A stretch of DNA of 64,000 bases from Luteimonas kalidii (GTDB taxonomy: Bacteria; Pseudomonadota; Gammaproteobacteria; Xanthomonadales; Xanthomonadaceae), in NCBI RefSeq assembly GCF_029887935.1, contig NZ_JARXRO010000001.1, positions 1 through 64,000 on the forward strand, given 5' to 3'. The stretch's first letter is position 1; the number at the start of each line of letters is the position of its first letter. The translations under genes were made by a program, and so were the position numbers. Of the stretch, positions 1-6,672 are shown in pieces. The notes under the pieces were generated by a model. That model saw nothing but the letters and a program-made list of their open reading frames with translations, had not been told where the DNA came from and did not search any database.

Positions 1-42
1 GGCCGTCCAACGCTTGATCTCTTCGTCCATCACTTGGCTCAT
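1..42 (-). CDS. Transposase OrfA-like protein, first 14 residues only
   Basis: An open frame starts with ATG at 40-42 and leaves the window at base 1, giving MSQVMDEEIKRWTA. A strong ribosome binding site, AAGGAG, lies six bases before it. From memory this N-terminus matches the small first ORF of IS3-like elements common in Xanthomonads and pseudomonads, where the residues MDEEIKRWTAKRKTAL begin a DNA-binding protein made ahead of the integrase-type OrfB. Only 14 residues are visible, so the family call is moderate. It would mark an insertion sequence that landed in, or ended, the distal part of the cassette array. Confidence 0.55.
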   Translation of the reverse strand, partial: MSQVMDEEIKRWTA

Positions 43-90
43 CGTGCTCTCCTTCAAAAGGTAGCACCTGAGCAGGAAATCACTGGGTCA
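1..90 (-). mobile_element. Probable end of an insertion sequence
   Basis: The transposase start at 42 needs a terminal inverted repeat just upstream. Read on the - strand, a TGA-starting stretch (TGACCCAGTGATTTCC) begins at base 90 and could be that terminus, since many IS3-family ends begin TG. No attC is found between here and the last cassette gene, which fits an insertion that separated or removed it. The boundary is a guess: the other end and any target duplication lie outside the window. Confidence 0.35.
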
Positions 91-470
91 TTACAAATCA
101 GTGCAATTTCACTCACCGCTCCCTCGCCGAGTGGATCCGTCTCCTCAACGTGAAATACAGAGAACGGCAGCAGTCCGACTGCGTCAGGGAGGGATTGCAT
201 TGAGTAGGTGTTGCCGTTCCGAACCCATTGCAGAGCGCTTGGATCACATTTCTCCACAGAGAGCCCGAGTGAAGGATATTTGCCAGGCTCCGGCTCTACC
301 TCACAGGGAGCCAGCATGATCAGGTCCCCATCGGCTAGCCGAAGCACCGCCATGGATGTGGCAAGAGGCGTGGTGTTTCCGTCCATCCATGCGGGATGTA
401 CGGGCTCACACAAAGGCGTGAGTACCTCGCGGATCGTCCTATCGGTTAGCGATGCACTGTCCACAAGCAC
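54..470 (-). CDS. Cassette c20 hypothetical protein, possibly truncated by an IS
   Basis: This is the most distal cassette gene seen. The frame opens with GTG at 468-470, inside the R' core of attC19, with another in-frame GTG two codons later. It encodes up to 138 residues, acidic and soluble, without signal peptide or membrane segment. I do not recognise the family. Unlike the other cassettes it has no attC at its 3' side. If the insertion sequence starts at base 90, the last twelve residues (DPVISCSGATF and the one before) are IS-derived and the native C-terminus is lost. Confidence 0.5.
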   Translation of the reverse strand: MLVDSASLTDRTIREVLTPLCEPVHPAWMDGNTTPLATSMAVLRLADGDLIMLAPCEVEPEPGKYPSLGLSVEKCDPSALQWVRNGNTYSMQSLPDAVGLLPFSVFHVEETDPLGEGAVSEIALICNDPVISCSGATF

Positions 471-528
471 CTAACGCCTGAATTAAGCCGCGCCGCGAAG
501 CGGTGTCGGCTTGAATGAATTGTTAGGC
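469..528 (-). repeat. attC19 (60 bp)
   Basis: Recombination site of cassette c19. The R' core is at 469-475 and the R'' core at 522-528. The central arms CGCCGC and GCGGTG pair with one G-T wobble. Confidence 0.93.
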
Positions 529-882
529 GCGCTGCCACGCCCCGTAAGTTGCGAGCATATGCGATTCAAAGGCTGGTGAGCCAGTCACCTCCCAGAACGA
601 CGAGTCGACCGCCAGCAGCTCAAACACGCGTTCACCCCCAGCTAGGCCAATGAAGCGCCCCTCAATTGTCTGATAGATGCCGCGATACAGTGCGCGGAAC
701 TCTCTATCCGACATTGACAGGCCTACAGCCGTCAGCTGCTCAATCTCGAGAGCGCGATCGCCCATGCAGTCATCGATGGTGATGTGCCAGGAATCTGGTT
801 TCACGAACCGGTCGACGTCCACGAGAAATTTCGAGATGTCAAAAAGCTCGCTGTTGGTTCCGTGTTGTCGGATGACGACCAT
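523..882 (-). CDS. Cassette c19 hypothetical protein
   Basis: A 119-residue soluble protein starting with ATG at 880-882, five bases after the attC18 core. The stop TAA is the one inside the attC19 core (GCCTAAC). The sequence has a mixed alpha/beta look with several acidic stretches and a Trp-rich C-terminal third; no signal peptide or membrane segment. The family is not recognised. The start so close to the recombination site leaves no room for an own ribosome binding site. Confidence 0.75.
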   Translation of the reverse strand: MVVIRQHGTNSELFDISKFLVDVDRFVKPDSWHITIDDCMGDRALEIEQLTAVGLSMSDREFRALYRGIYQTIEGRFIGLAGGERVFELLAVDSSFWEVTGSPAFESHMLATYGAWQRA

Positions 883-886
883 GCGC

Positions 887-946
887 GCCTAACGCCTGAA
901 TTAAGCCGACCCGCGAAGCGGGTTCGGCTTGAATGAATTGTTAGGC
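887..946 (-). repeat. attC18 (60 bp)
   Basis: Site of cassette c18 with R' at 887-893 and R'' at 940-946. The central arms ACCCGC and GCGGGT are perfectly complementary around GAA. Confidence 0.94.
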
Positions 947-1366
947 GGCATAGCCTGGCCGCCTGCCCGACTTGAACAGCAACATACCCAGGAAGCCTGC
1001 CGCCAGGGAGTATGGAACGTAGACGGCCAACAAGACAGCCACTCGAAGCGGCCAGCCGACACCCATTGTTGAATTGAAGAGATGTGCTGCAATCTCGCGG
1101 TGCTCTGGCTCAACACCTGCGGAGCGCTCACTCTGACTCATTCCACCTTGGTCGTAGCCTAGCAGCCCAAGCCGGAGGTCTACGAAGATGTGCGGCCAGT
1201 AGGCATAAGCGGACAAGATCGCTAGGCCAAGGGCAAGCGACACTAGATGGACAGCGAGCACTCGCTTCCAGCGCGGACTGGTACGGATGAACCGAGCAAC
1301 GAGCCACGGCACGGCCGCCGCCGATGCCAGGAGAAGCCATTCCGCCAGTGCATCGAACGTGTCCAT
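941..1366 (-). CDS. Cassette c18 membrane protein
   Basis: The ATG at 1364-1366 (MDTFDALAEW) follows the attC17 core by two bases and has the attC-borne AGGTG nine bases upstream. The 141-residue product has about four hydrophobic segments: roughly residues 9-25, 38-58, 107-122 and 122-136. A polar loop of about 40 residues separates the second and third. It is probably an inner-membrane protein of unknown function. The stop TAA belongs to the attC18 core. An in-frame GTG in attC17 would add four residues and is less likely. Confidence 0.75.
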   Translation of the reverse strand: MDTFDALAEWLLLASAAAVPWLVARFIRTSPRWKRVLAVHLVSLALGLAILSAYAYWPHIFVDLRLGLLGYDQGGMSQSERSAGVEPEHREIAAHLFNSTMGVGWPLRVAVLLAVYVPYSLAAGFLGMLLFKSGRRPGYAA

Positions 1367-1369
1367 GCC

Positions 1370-1481
1370 GCCTAACACCTAAGTTAAGCCGACCCGCGCA
1401 GTGGAGCCAACCACATGGCAGGCTTTCTCAGCCATGTGGTTGGCGTAACGAAGCGGGTTCGGCTTGAACGCATTGTTAGGC
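1370..1481 (-). repeat. attC17 (112 bp, long form)
   Basis: Site of cassette c17. The outer part matches the 60-bp sites, with ACCCGC and GCGGGT arms. An inner insertion holds a 13-bp perfect inverted repeat, CCAACCACATGGC and GCCATGTGGTTGG. Its total length equals that of attC15 and attC8. Confidence 0.92.
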
Positions 1482-1817
1482 CTCACCCAGTACGTGCCCT
1501 GGAGATGTAGCCTTCTCCGGACGCCCGAGTAAGTGATACATGGCCGCCTCCGCGCAGATCTTGTACCCAAGATCGCCGGTAACACCAGAGTGGTCAATCA
1601 CGTCCACGACCGTCACAGCCATAGGTGTGCCCGAGGGCGCAGCTCGATGCGCCGCCTCAACTCCCGCAAGAACAGCTACATGGCTCAGCGCCTGCGACGT
1701 GATACCAGCGCCGAGGCAGGCCGAGAATGCGTCCGAAGGAACTGCCTCTAAGCGGACAGTCACGTCGTACAGAGTGCTCATGCCGCGACGAGTAAAGCGG
1801 AACTCGGAATGCATCAT
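1476..1817 (-). CDS. Cassette c17 hypothetical protein
   Basis: A 113-residue protein starting MMHSEFRFTRRGM at 1815-1817, with alternative ATGs at codons 2 and 13. The Ala/Val-rich middle and the short polar C-terminus suggest a small soluble alpha/beta protein. No signal peptide is seen and the family is not recognised. Its stop TAA is the attC17 core. The upstream attC16 core has AAGTG where most sites carry AGGTG. Confidence 0.7.
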   Translation of the reverse strand: MMHSEFRFTRRGMSTLYDVTVRLEAVPSDAFSACLGAGITSQALSHVAVLAGVEAAHRAAPSGTPMAVTVVDVIDHSGVTGDLGYKICAEAAMYHLLGRPEKATSPGHVLGEA

Positions 1818-1822
1818 ATGAG

Positions 1823-1882
1823 GCCTAACACTTGAATTAAGCCGACCCGCGAAGCGGGTTCGGCTTGAATGAATTGTTAGGG
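1823..1882 (-). repeat. attC16 (60 bp)
   Basis: Site of cassette c16. The arms ACCCGC and GCGGGT pair fully. The R'' core reads CCCTAAC in coding sense, a variant of GCCTAAC. Confidence 0.93.
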
Positions 1883-2355
1883 GGCATGGCCTGTAGCGCC
1901 AAGACTGCCGCTTTTGTAGCCGAGTGCATATTCAGCAGTACAAGCGTCAGAAGGTCCCTTGGCTCGAGGCTCGCCGGAGAGAATGTTGGCTTTTCCATCA
2001 TGACCTTGTACGACTCTTTCAACCCTTCCCGATGCCGGTCAGAGAGACTGTTGTAAAGGTCCAAGGCTAGTTGCTTGGTAATGCTTGCATCTAGTTTGTG
2101 AGCAAAGTCATTGCGGAGCTTCCCTAGCTTTAGCAGAACGTCACGGGCGTCCTGCGGAAGTCCACAGGCATACGCTAGTTCGACCTTGGTGCGGTAGGAG
2201 AACACTCCCCAATCGCACCTGTCTCCGAAGGGAAGGACAATTCGAGCAATCTCCATGAGCTGGTGCTCTATGTGCAAGTGCCCGCGTAGCACCAAACCAA
2301 CATCGTCTTCGCGCGTGAGGTCTTTATAGAGCAGTTGGTCTTCTGGAGAACTCAC
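1837..2355 (-). CDS. Cassette c16 MltR/DUF4145-like protein with attC-encoded tail
   Basis: A 172-residue protein. The only suitable start is GTG at 2353-2355. The core carries HIEHQL near residue 29, KVELAYACGL near 57 and LRNDFAH near 80, the pattern of the mannitol repressor-like MltR family, whose members bind partner proteins or sit next to phage and accessory genes. The last residues, PPNNSFKPNPLRGSA, come from translation of attC16, so the recombination site supplies the C-terminus and stop. Whether this protein regulates anything cannot be told; mannitol genes are absent here. Confidence 0.75.
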   Translation of the reverse strand: MSSPEDQLLYKDLTREDDVGLVLRGHLHIEHQLMEIARIVLPFGDRCDWGVFSYRTKVELAYACGLPQDARDVLLKLGKLRNDFAHKLDASITKQLALDLYNSLSDRHREGLKESYKVMMEKPTFSPASLEPRDLLTLVLLNMHSATKAAVLALQAMPPNNSFKPNPLRGSA

Positions 2356-2362
2356 ACATGCC

Positions 2363-2474
2363 CCCTAACGCCTGAGTTAAGCCGCGCTGCGTAGTGGAGC
2401 AAACCGCATGGCAAGCTGTACCTGCCATGTGGTTTGTGTAACGAAGCAGCGTCGGCTTGAACGACTAGTTAGGC
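2363..2474 (-). repeat. attC15 (112 bp, long form)
   Basis: Site of cassette c15. The outer arms CGCTGC and GCAGCG form a compensatory pair unlike any other site here. The inner hairpin AAACCGCATGGCA with TGCCATGTGGTTT has one G-T wobble. Confidence 0.92.
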
Positions 2475-2749
2475 CGCACGCTACTCCGGCCAGTGAGGAG
2501 CTGCAAGACTGTTGCTCTAGATGCCCCCGAAGCTGCCGTCGCTTGCACGCGCCGGCCCGGGCACTGTCCTGGAAGTTGCCGAAGGCGCCCGCGCAGCTTC
2601 CGATTGCCTGGCGCGATCCGACGGTCCGAAGCCGACCTGCACAGTCCCGACCCGGCGCGCTGCACGGAACTAGCGGAAGCGCCTTTTGGCAGGGAGCACC
2701 ACGAACAGGACGAGCGTTGGAGCGAGAAGATCTAGAGCGCATTTCTGCG
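2475..2749 (-). other. Cassette c15 without a convincing gene
   Basis: This 275-bp cassette body is more GC-rich than its neighbours. The one long frame in the array direction starts with ATG at 2740-2742 and runs 121 codons through attC15 to 2377. Its product is rich in Arg, Ser, Cys and Ala with no domain-like pattern, which is typical of a chance open frame in GC-rich DNA. The cassette may carry a promoter, an RNA or decayed sequence. Confidence 0.55.
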
Positions 2750-2809
2750 GCCTAACACCTGAATTAAGCCGAGCCGCGAAGCGGCTTCGGCTTGAATGAA
2801 TTGTTAGGC
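2750..2809 (-). repeat. attC14 (60 bp)
   Basis: Site of cassette c14. The arms AGCCGC and GCGGCT are perfectly complementary and differ from the common ACCCGC form. Confidence 0.93.
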
Positions 2810-3271
2810 ATCATCCGGCACCCCGTACATGTCGCGCGCCTCCCAGTCGTGGAAGTGCTTGCAAAGGTCTGAGGCGGGAAATCCTGCCCAATAGAGCACA
2901 GCATCTACTCTCGATCGCGGTGAGCCTTGGGGTAAGGCTCCAATGAATCTAGCGCAGGCTTGCAGCACAACGTGCTTTCCAAACTGCGATATCAAATAAA
3001 AGGGAACTATTCGGTTGCTGGCATCAAGTTCTGAGGCGTGAACTTGCGAGAGCAGGGACTCAAGGCTTTCCTGGGCATCTGGTTGGAGTTCCGCAAGCAT
3101 GTACCCTGCCATGCGCGTGGATTCGTCCCCAGCGCGCCGAACGGCGAGGGACCATAACGACCGAAAGACAGTCTCCTCTGAGTATCCGGTCATTGTCCGC
3201 CGGACCTCAAAGAAGTCGTCGTAGGTGTTGATGCCTCTAAGTTTTTCTTGGAGATCCGATATGGTTTCCAT
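2804..3271 (-). CDS. Cassette c14 hypothetical protein
   Basis: A 155-residue soluble protein starting METISDLQEK at 3269-3271, with AGGTG from attC13 nine bases upstream. It looks mainly alpha-helical, with a HEAT/ARM-like feel in the middle (SLWSLAVRRAGDESTRMAGY) and a conserved-looking FHDWE near the end. No signal peptide or membrane segment. The stop TAA is in the attC14 core. It resembles small unnamed integron proteins of Xanthomonads, but I cannot assign a family. Confidence 0.75.
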   Translation of the reverse strand: METISDLQEKLRGINTYDDFFEVRRTMTGYSEETVFRSLWSLAVRRAGDESTRMAGYMLAELQPDAQESLESLLSQVHASELDASNRIVPFYLISQFGKHVVLQACARFIGALPQGSPRSRVDAVLYWAGFPASDLCKHFHDWEARDMYGVPDDA

Positions 3272-3274
3272 GAT

Positions 3275-3334
3275 GCCTAACACCTGAATTAAGCCGACCC
3301 GCGAAGCGGGTTCGGCTTGAATGAATTGTTAGGC
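3275..3334 (-). repeat. attC13 (60 bp)
   Basis: Site of cassette c13 with the common ACCCGC and GCGGGT arms. Confidence 0.94.
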
Positions 3335-3341
3335 GGCGACA

Positions 3342-3665
3342 CTAGTCACCGTCCCCGCCGGCGCCTAAGCCAGGATCATCACCGCTGCCCCTGTTGCCAG
3401 CGACTAGACCATCAAAGACGGTAGGATCGGAGTCTAGATAGAGGGCGTCTATTGTGCTGGGTGAGGTTGTCCTGACGGATTGCGCGTAAGCGACTGCTGC
3501 ACATATCACGGCGCCAATCAGAGGAACGAGCCATATAAAGGCGAGTTGCAGGCGACGCTGTGAAGGAGAGAGCATAGGCACACGAAATATGACCACTGAG
3601 GCAAAGATGTTAGCGGCAAGCAGGATAGCGAGAAGAAGAACCGTCAGTCCCATTGAGAGCTCCAT
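3342..3665 (-). CDS. Cassette c13 small membrane protein
   Basis: A 107-residue protein starting MELSMGLTVLLL at 3663-3665. It has two membrane segments (about residues 5-28 and 41-61) joined by a short basic loop, SPSQRRLQ. The layout resembles the two-helix PLD nuclease N-terminal type of small proteins, where FIWLVPLIGAVI is typical. A polar, glycine- and aspartate-rich tail follows. The stop comes just before the attC13 core. Function unknown. Confidence 0.7.
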   Translation of the reverse strand: MELSMGLTVLLLAILLAANIFASVVIFRVPMLSPSQRRLQLAFIWLVPLIGAVICAAVAYAQSVRTTSPSTIDALYLDSDPTVFDGLVAGNRGSGDDPGLGAGGDGD

Positions 3666-3669
3666 AGCC

Positions 3670-3729
3670 GCCTAACGCTTGAATTAAGCCGTGCCGCGAA
3701 GCGGCATCGGCTTGAATGAATTGTTAGGC
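3670..3729 (-). repeat. attC12 (60 bp)
   Basis: Site of cassette c12. The arms TGCCGC and GCGGCA are a compensatory variant. Confidence 0.93.
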
Positions 3730-3990
3730 GCCGCGTACGGCAAAGATGTTCTTGTCATAGAACTCAATCTCCTGGTCAAGCTCAAGTCCATTGAGTTCTG
3801 TGACTCTACTGGGCTCAAACCCGTAGATCGTTCCTCTGTAATGGTCTGGACCGAGTATTGAGACGTTGCGAACCAGAACGTCTTGATCTCCGGAGCGGAG
3901 GGTTAAATCGTCGCCCTCCACAACTGTGTGTCGAATGATGTTGCCACCGGAGTAGAAGACGCTTTCGTTTGGACCTCTTTCGGCGAACAT
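3724..3990 (-). CDS. Cassette c12 hypothetical protein with its own RBS
   Basis: An 88-residue protein starting MFAERGPNES at 3988-3990. This start is chosen because GGAGA lies four bases before it, the only clear native ribosome binding site among the cassettes. An upstream in-frame GTG inside attC11 would add eight residues. The sequence is beta-rich (repeated short hydrophobic strands with DGE and GDD turns). No signal peptide. The stop is the attC12 core TAA. Family unknown. Confidence 0.72.
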   Translation of the reverse strand: MFAERGPNESVFYSGGNIIRHTVVEGDDLTLRSGDQDVLVRNVSILGPDHYRGTIYGFEPSRVTELNGLELDQEIEFYDKNIFAVRGA

Positions 3991-4005
3991 GATCTCTCCA
4001 GTGGC

Positions 4006-4065
4006 GCCTAACACCAGAATTAAGCCGACCCGCGAAGCGGGTTCGGCTTGAATGAATTGTTAGGC
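4006..4065 (-). repeat. attC11 (60 bp)
   Basis: Site of cassette c11 with ACCCGC and GCGGGT arms. Confidence 0.94.
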
Positions 4066-4066
4066 C

Positions 4067-4534
4067 TCATGGCTGGCACACCGCACTGATTGAACGGATG
4101 GTCTCGCCCGAAGTGCCTACCTGAAGCCAACAAGATGATTGATTGCTGTAGTACTCGAGGAAGCTACCAGACTCCCGCTTGGCTTGAACAGGTTGACCGT
4201 AAGTAGCTACGGCCTTTGACATCGGCGCGCCCGGACAGAGGCCTGACGGCGTGCAAGCCCTAGATCCGGTTGCCGTGAGCTGGAGGACGCGGCGCTGCTT
4301 GTCCGGAGCCTGCTGCTCTAACCAGCCAACGAGAACAGTGAGGTCAGAGTACTCCAGCGCGATACCCTCGCCAGTGTCAGATTGCTTTGGCGCTGGGCCA
4401 AGCACAGCTAGCACCTGTGCCTCTGAGTCACCGAGCGCCACGCCTCCGAGATTAAGCTCACTGTCTGAGATGGCAGAAGCTGAGCCGGATGCCGATCCTG
4501 CAAAGAGTGTGACGATTGCCAGGATGCTTTTCAT
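4067..4534 (-). CDS. Cassette c11 secreted protein
   Basis: A 155-residue protein starting MKSILAIVTLFAGSASG at 4532-4534. A clear signal peptide is expected to be cut near ASA-IS around residues 20-23. The mature part has four cysteines, among them CTPSGLCPG and SSCWLQ, which could form two disulfides in the periplasm. The middle (GVALGDSEAQVLAVLGPAPK) resembles SmpA/OmlA-like small lipoprotein folds in which a short helix follows such a motif; this is only a resemblance. AGGTG of attC10 lies nine bases upstream. Confidence 0.72.
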   Translation of the reverse strand: MKSILAIVTLFAGSASGSASAISDSELNLGGVALGDSEAQVLAVLGPAPKQSDTGEGIALEYSDLTVLVGWLEQQAPDKQRRVLQLTATGSRACTPSGLCPGAPMSKAVATYGQPVQAKRESGSFLEYYSNQSSCWLQVGTSGETIRSISAVCQP

Positions 4535-4537
4535 GAG

Positions 4538-4597
4538 GTCTAACACCTGAATTAAGCCGACCCGCGAAGCGGGTTCGGCTTGAATGAATTGTTAGGC
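4538..4597 (-). repeat. attC10 (60 bp)
   Basis: Site of cassette c10 with common arms. The R' core reads GTTAGAC, one base off GTTAGGC. Confidence 0.93.
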
Positions 4598-4954
4598 CGC
4601 GTCACTGGCCAGGGAGTGCAAAAGATCACTATCCGGGATGAGAGGGGCAAGATGGTTGCGAACATGCGTTTCTCTCTCCGCCTGCGACATGCCCGACCAG
4701 CCGTGCTCCTCGGGGAGCCGGCGACGAACGATTTGAACTCTGTCCGGGTGGTTGGCTGCGATGCGCCACTCCGACCATCGAGGATCTTGCTGAGTAAGGG
4801 CATCTACAACTCGATTTGCTAAGGATGCAAGAAGAGGACTGCCGGGAACATCGCGCGAATGCGGCTCAACGGTGAACTGAGCTTCAAAGAGTGAGCGATG
4901 CAGTGCGATCAGCTCGTAGTTGTCTGTGATTGCGAACAGTGGCTCTGCTTGCAT
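4592..4954 (-). CDS. Cassette c10 hypothetical protein
   Basis: A 120-residue soluble protein starting MQAEPLFAITDNYELIALH at 4952-4954, ten bases after the attC9-borne AGGTG. It is mostly helical and charged, with the pattern LASLANRVVDALTQQDPRWSEWR in the middle. No signal or membrane segment. The stop TAA is the attC10 core. Not recognised. Confidence 0.75.
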   Translation of the reverse strand: MQAEPLFAITDNYELIALHRSLFEAQFTVEPHSRDVPGSPLLASLANRVVDALTQQDPRWSEWRIAANHPDRVQIVRRRLPEEHGWSGMSQAERETHVRNHLAPLIPDSDLLHSLASDAA

Positions 4955-4958
4955 AGCG

Positions 4959-5018
4959 GCCTAACACCTGAGTTAAGCCGACCCGCGAAGCGGGTTCGGC
5001 TTGAATGAACTGTTAGGC
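4959..5018 (-). repeat. attC9 (60 bp)
   Basis: Site of cassette c9 with ACCCGC and GCGGGT arms. Confidence 0.94.
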
Positions 5019-5435
5019 CACATACGGTACAGCAACACCAGCGGCCACGAGTTGATGTACGAAACCATCAGGGGCACCTGACTGAACTGATATGCACTCT
5101 GGGTGAAACGAGTCTGCGGCAAGAAAAGCGAGCACTCCATGCCGATACACGTGCAGAGAGGCTACTTGCTCAAGTCGTTTGGATGCACCGAATAGAGCCG
5201 CCATAACTTGCCCGGATGCCTCATTGTTGAGCGTGAGCGCCAAGCAGTCAGATGATTCGGGTGCCTGATGGACAAAGCCTGAGGGCAGATCGCACTCAAG
5301 ATGAAGCGGCAGTGGAACCTCCGCGAGCTCGCCCTCAAGTACGACTACTGAACCTTGATCCTCAAGCGCGGACAGAACCAATGCAAGCAGCTGCCCGCAG
5401 TCTTCTGTACGTACCCAAGCCCGAGTGCTTGCCAT
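5013..5435 (-). CDS. Cassette c9 hypothetical protein
   Basis: A 140-residue soluble protein starting MASTRAWVRTEDCGQLL at 5433-5435, three bases after the attC8 core. Hydrophobic strands alternate with acidic turns. The central part, SSDCLALTLNNEASGQV, and the strand-rich C-terminus suggest an alpha/beta fold. A GTG within attC8 could add four residues. The stop TAA is the attC9 core. Family unknown. Confidence 0.73.
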   Translation of the reverse strand: MASTRAWVRTEDCGQLLALVLSALEDQGSVVVLEGELAEVPLPLHLECDLPSGFVHQAPESSDCLALTLNNEASGQVMAALFGASKRLEQVASLHVYRHGVLAFLAADSFHPECISVQSGAPDGFVHQLVAAGVAVPYVA

Positions 5436-5438
5436 GTG

Positions 5439-5550
5439 GCCTAACACCAGAGTTCAGCTGCGTTGTAGCGGTGATTGGCTTAGGTGGCAAGCTTTACCTG
5501 CCGCCTAAGCCGAGCGCCGATGCAACGTCGGCTGCAACGACTCGTTAGGC
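5439..5550 (-). repeat. attC8 (112 bp, long form, divergent)
   Basis: Site of cassette c8 and the most divergent attC. The outer arms are CGTTGT and GCAACG. The inner hairpin GGCTTAGGTGGCA with TGCCGCCTAAGCC has one wobble. The length matches the other two long sites although the sequence differs strongly. Confidence 0.88.
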
Positions 5551-5555
5551 CGCGA

Positions 5556-5876
5556 CTAGTCGTCCGCGTACTTGAAGTCGAATGGAACTGTCCGCGTGCT
5601 GCTCGCAGACCCGGGCCGGTAGCGCCAAGACAAGACCGCCTGCTGAGCAGCCGCGATCCAAGCAGGATGACCAGACGCAGATTGCACCCGCGACGTCGTG
5701 ACAGATCCGTCCGCTGCCACTGACAGCTCCAGCGTCACTTCGCCACGTGTCAGCTCAGTGATCCGCGGCGCCTCTGGTGCCGGGCATACGAGCAACTCTG
5801 GGTCCAAGCCAGCGCAAGGTCCAGCCGAGCCCGACCCGACTAGAGCGAGGGTTAGAAGCCAGCCGAGAGCGGTCAT
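5556..5876 (-). CDS. Cassette c8 secreted TonB C-terminal domain protein
   Basis: A 106-residue protein starting MTALGWLLTLALVGSGSAG at 5874-5876. A signal peptide of about 20-22 residues is followed directly by a TonB_C-like domain: VTLELSVAADGSVTTSRVQSASG, then a helix and VLSWRYRPGSAS. The same pattern occurs in tonB (25434-26102) and in the lipoprotein at 39749. There is no membrane anchor or proline-rich spacer, so it cannot act as a normal energy transducer; a free periplasmic TonB domain could bind receptors or peptidoglycan. AGGTG of attC7 is ten bases upstream. Confidence 0.75.
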   Translation of the reverse strand: MTALGWLLTLALVGSGSAGPCAGLDPELLVCPAPEAPRITELTRGEVTLELSVAADGSVTTSRVQSASGHPAWIAAAQQAVLSWRYRPGSASSTRTVPFDFKYADD

Positions 5877-5880
5877 AGCG

Positions 5881-5940
5881 GCCTAACACCTGAGTTAAGC
5901 CGTGCCACGAAGTGGCATCGGCTTGAACGAGTAGTTAGGC
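5881..5940 (-). repeat. attC7 (60 bp)
   Basis: Site of cassette c7. The arms TGCCAC and GTGGCA keep full pairing with two compensatory changes relative to TGCCGC. Confidence 0.92.
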
Positions 5941-6244
5941 CGCAGCATGCGACGACAGGGAGGAGGCACGCAAGGCCTTTGCTTCGGATGCCTGTGTGGC
6001 CGGGAACGCCGGCGCGTGACGACGCACTGTCCGCTGGCAGCTGGCAGCTGCCGAAGCAAAGGCTAGCCCCACGACGGGTCCGCCTGCCCGCGCGGCCTAG
6101 CTGACGCCGAGGCGCCCGAAGCCGAGCCACCGGACGATGCACTCTCCCGCGCGACGAGAGACTGACCGAAGCACAAGTTGAGTGGCGAAAGAGGCGAACT
6201 GGCAAACGAGGCGAAGCCACCATTGGCTGGCTCTGCTTTTAGCG
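5941..6244 (-). other. Cassette c7 without a convincing gene
   Basis: This 304-bp body is GC-rich. The longest frame in the array direction starts with ATG at 6221-6223 and continues through attC7 into the next cassette, with an Arg/Ser/Cys-rich product lacking any domain pattern. Another open frame enters from cassette c6 through attC6. Neither looks coding. As with c1 and c15, this could be a non-coding cassette. Confidence 0.5.
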
Positions 6245-6304
6245 GCCTAACACCTGAATTAAGCCGACCCGCGAAGCGGGTTCGGCTTGAATGATTTGTT
6301 AGGC
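6245..6304 (-). repeat. attC6 (60 bp)
   Basis: Site of cassette c6 with ACCCGC and GCGGGT arms. Confidence 0.94.
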
Positions 6305-6607
6305 CCCAGCCGGTTGCACTGACCAGCGCCCACCGGAACCATGATAAGCCTCGCACGACAGTTGGAAACGCTGACCGCAGTGCGTGCAACAAAAGCTGGT
6401 ACGAAAAACGTCTGGATACGGATGAGCCAGCAGATCTTGGACGGTGGGCTGATTGAGACCACGCTCAGTAGTTGAAGGCTCCTGTCTAAGCGCCCCGCGG
6501 AAAATCTCACTAGAAAGAATCAAGAGAGTGCGCCTCAGCTCGCCCGGCGTGCGGATCTGCTGGTCGATTGCAATGCCGGTGCATTCTGAGCAGCCGAGTC
6601 TTTCCAT
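6299..6607 (-). CDS. Cassette c6 protein with CxxC pairs, possible metal binder
   Basis: A 102-residue protein starting MERLGCSECTG at 6605-6607, eleven bases after the AGGTG of attC5. Two cysteine pairs, CSEC near residue 6 and CTHC near 75, bracket the protein, with extra Cys and His in the C-terminal part. The spacing fits a structural zinc site joining the two ends. No signal or membrane segment. The stop TAA is the attC6 core. Role unknown; nucleic acid or protein binding is possible. Confidence 0.75.
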   Translation of the reverse strand: MERLGCSECTGIAIDQQIRTPGELRRTLLILSSEIFRGALRQEPSTTERGLNQPTVQDLLAHPYPDVFRTSFCCTHCGQRFQLSCEAYHGSGGRWSVQPAGA

Positions 6608-6612
6608 GCGGG

Positions 6613-6672
6613 GCCTAACACCTGAATTAAGCCGTGTCGCGAAGCGGCATCGGCTTGAATGAATTGTTAGGC
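6613..6672 (-). repeat. attC5 (60 bp)
   Basis: Site of cassette c5. The arms TGTCGC and GCGGCA pair with one G-T wobble. Confidence 0.92.

Noticed and set aside
6063..6392. A 109-codon frame crossing attC6 as a separate gene.
   Set aside because: It overlaps the c6 gene in another frame and has no start context; kept only as an example of the open attC frame.
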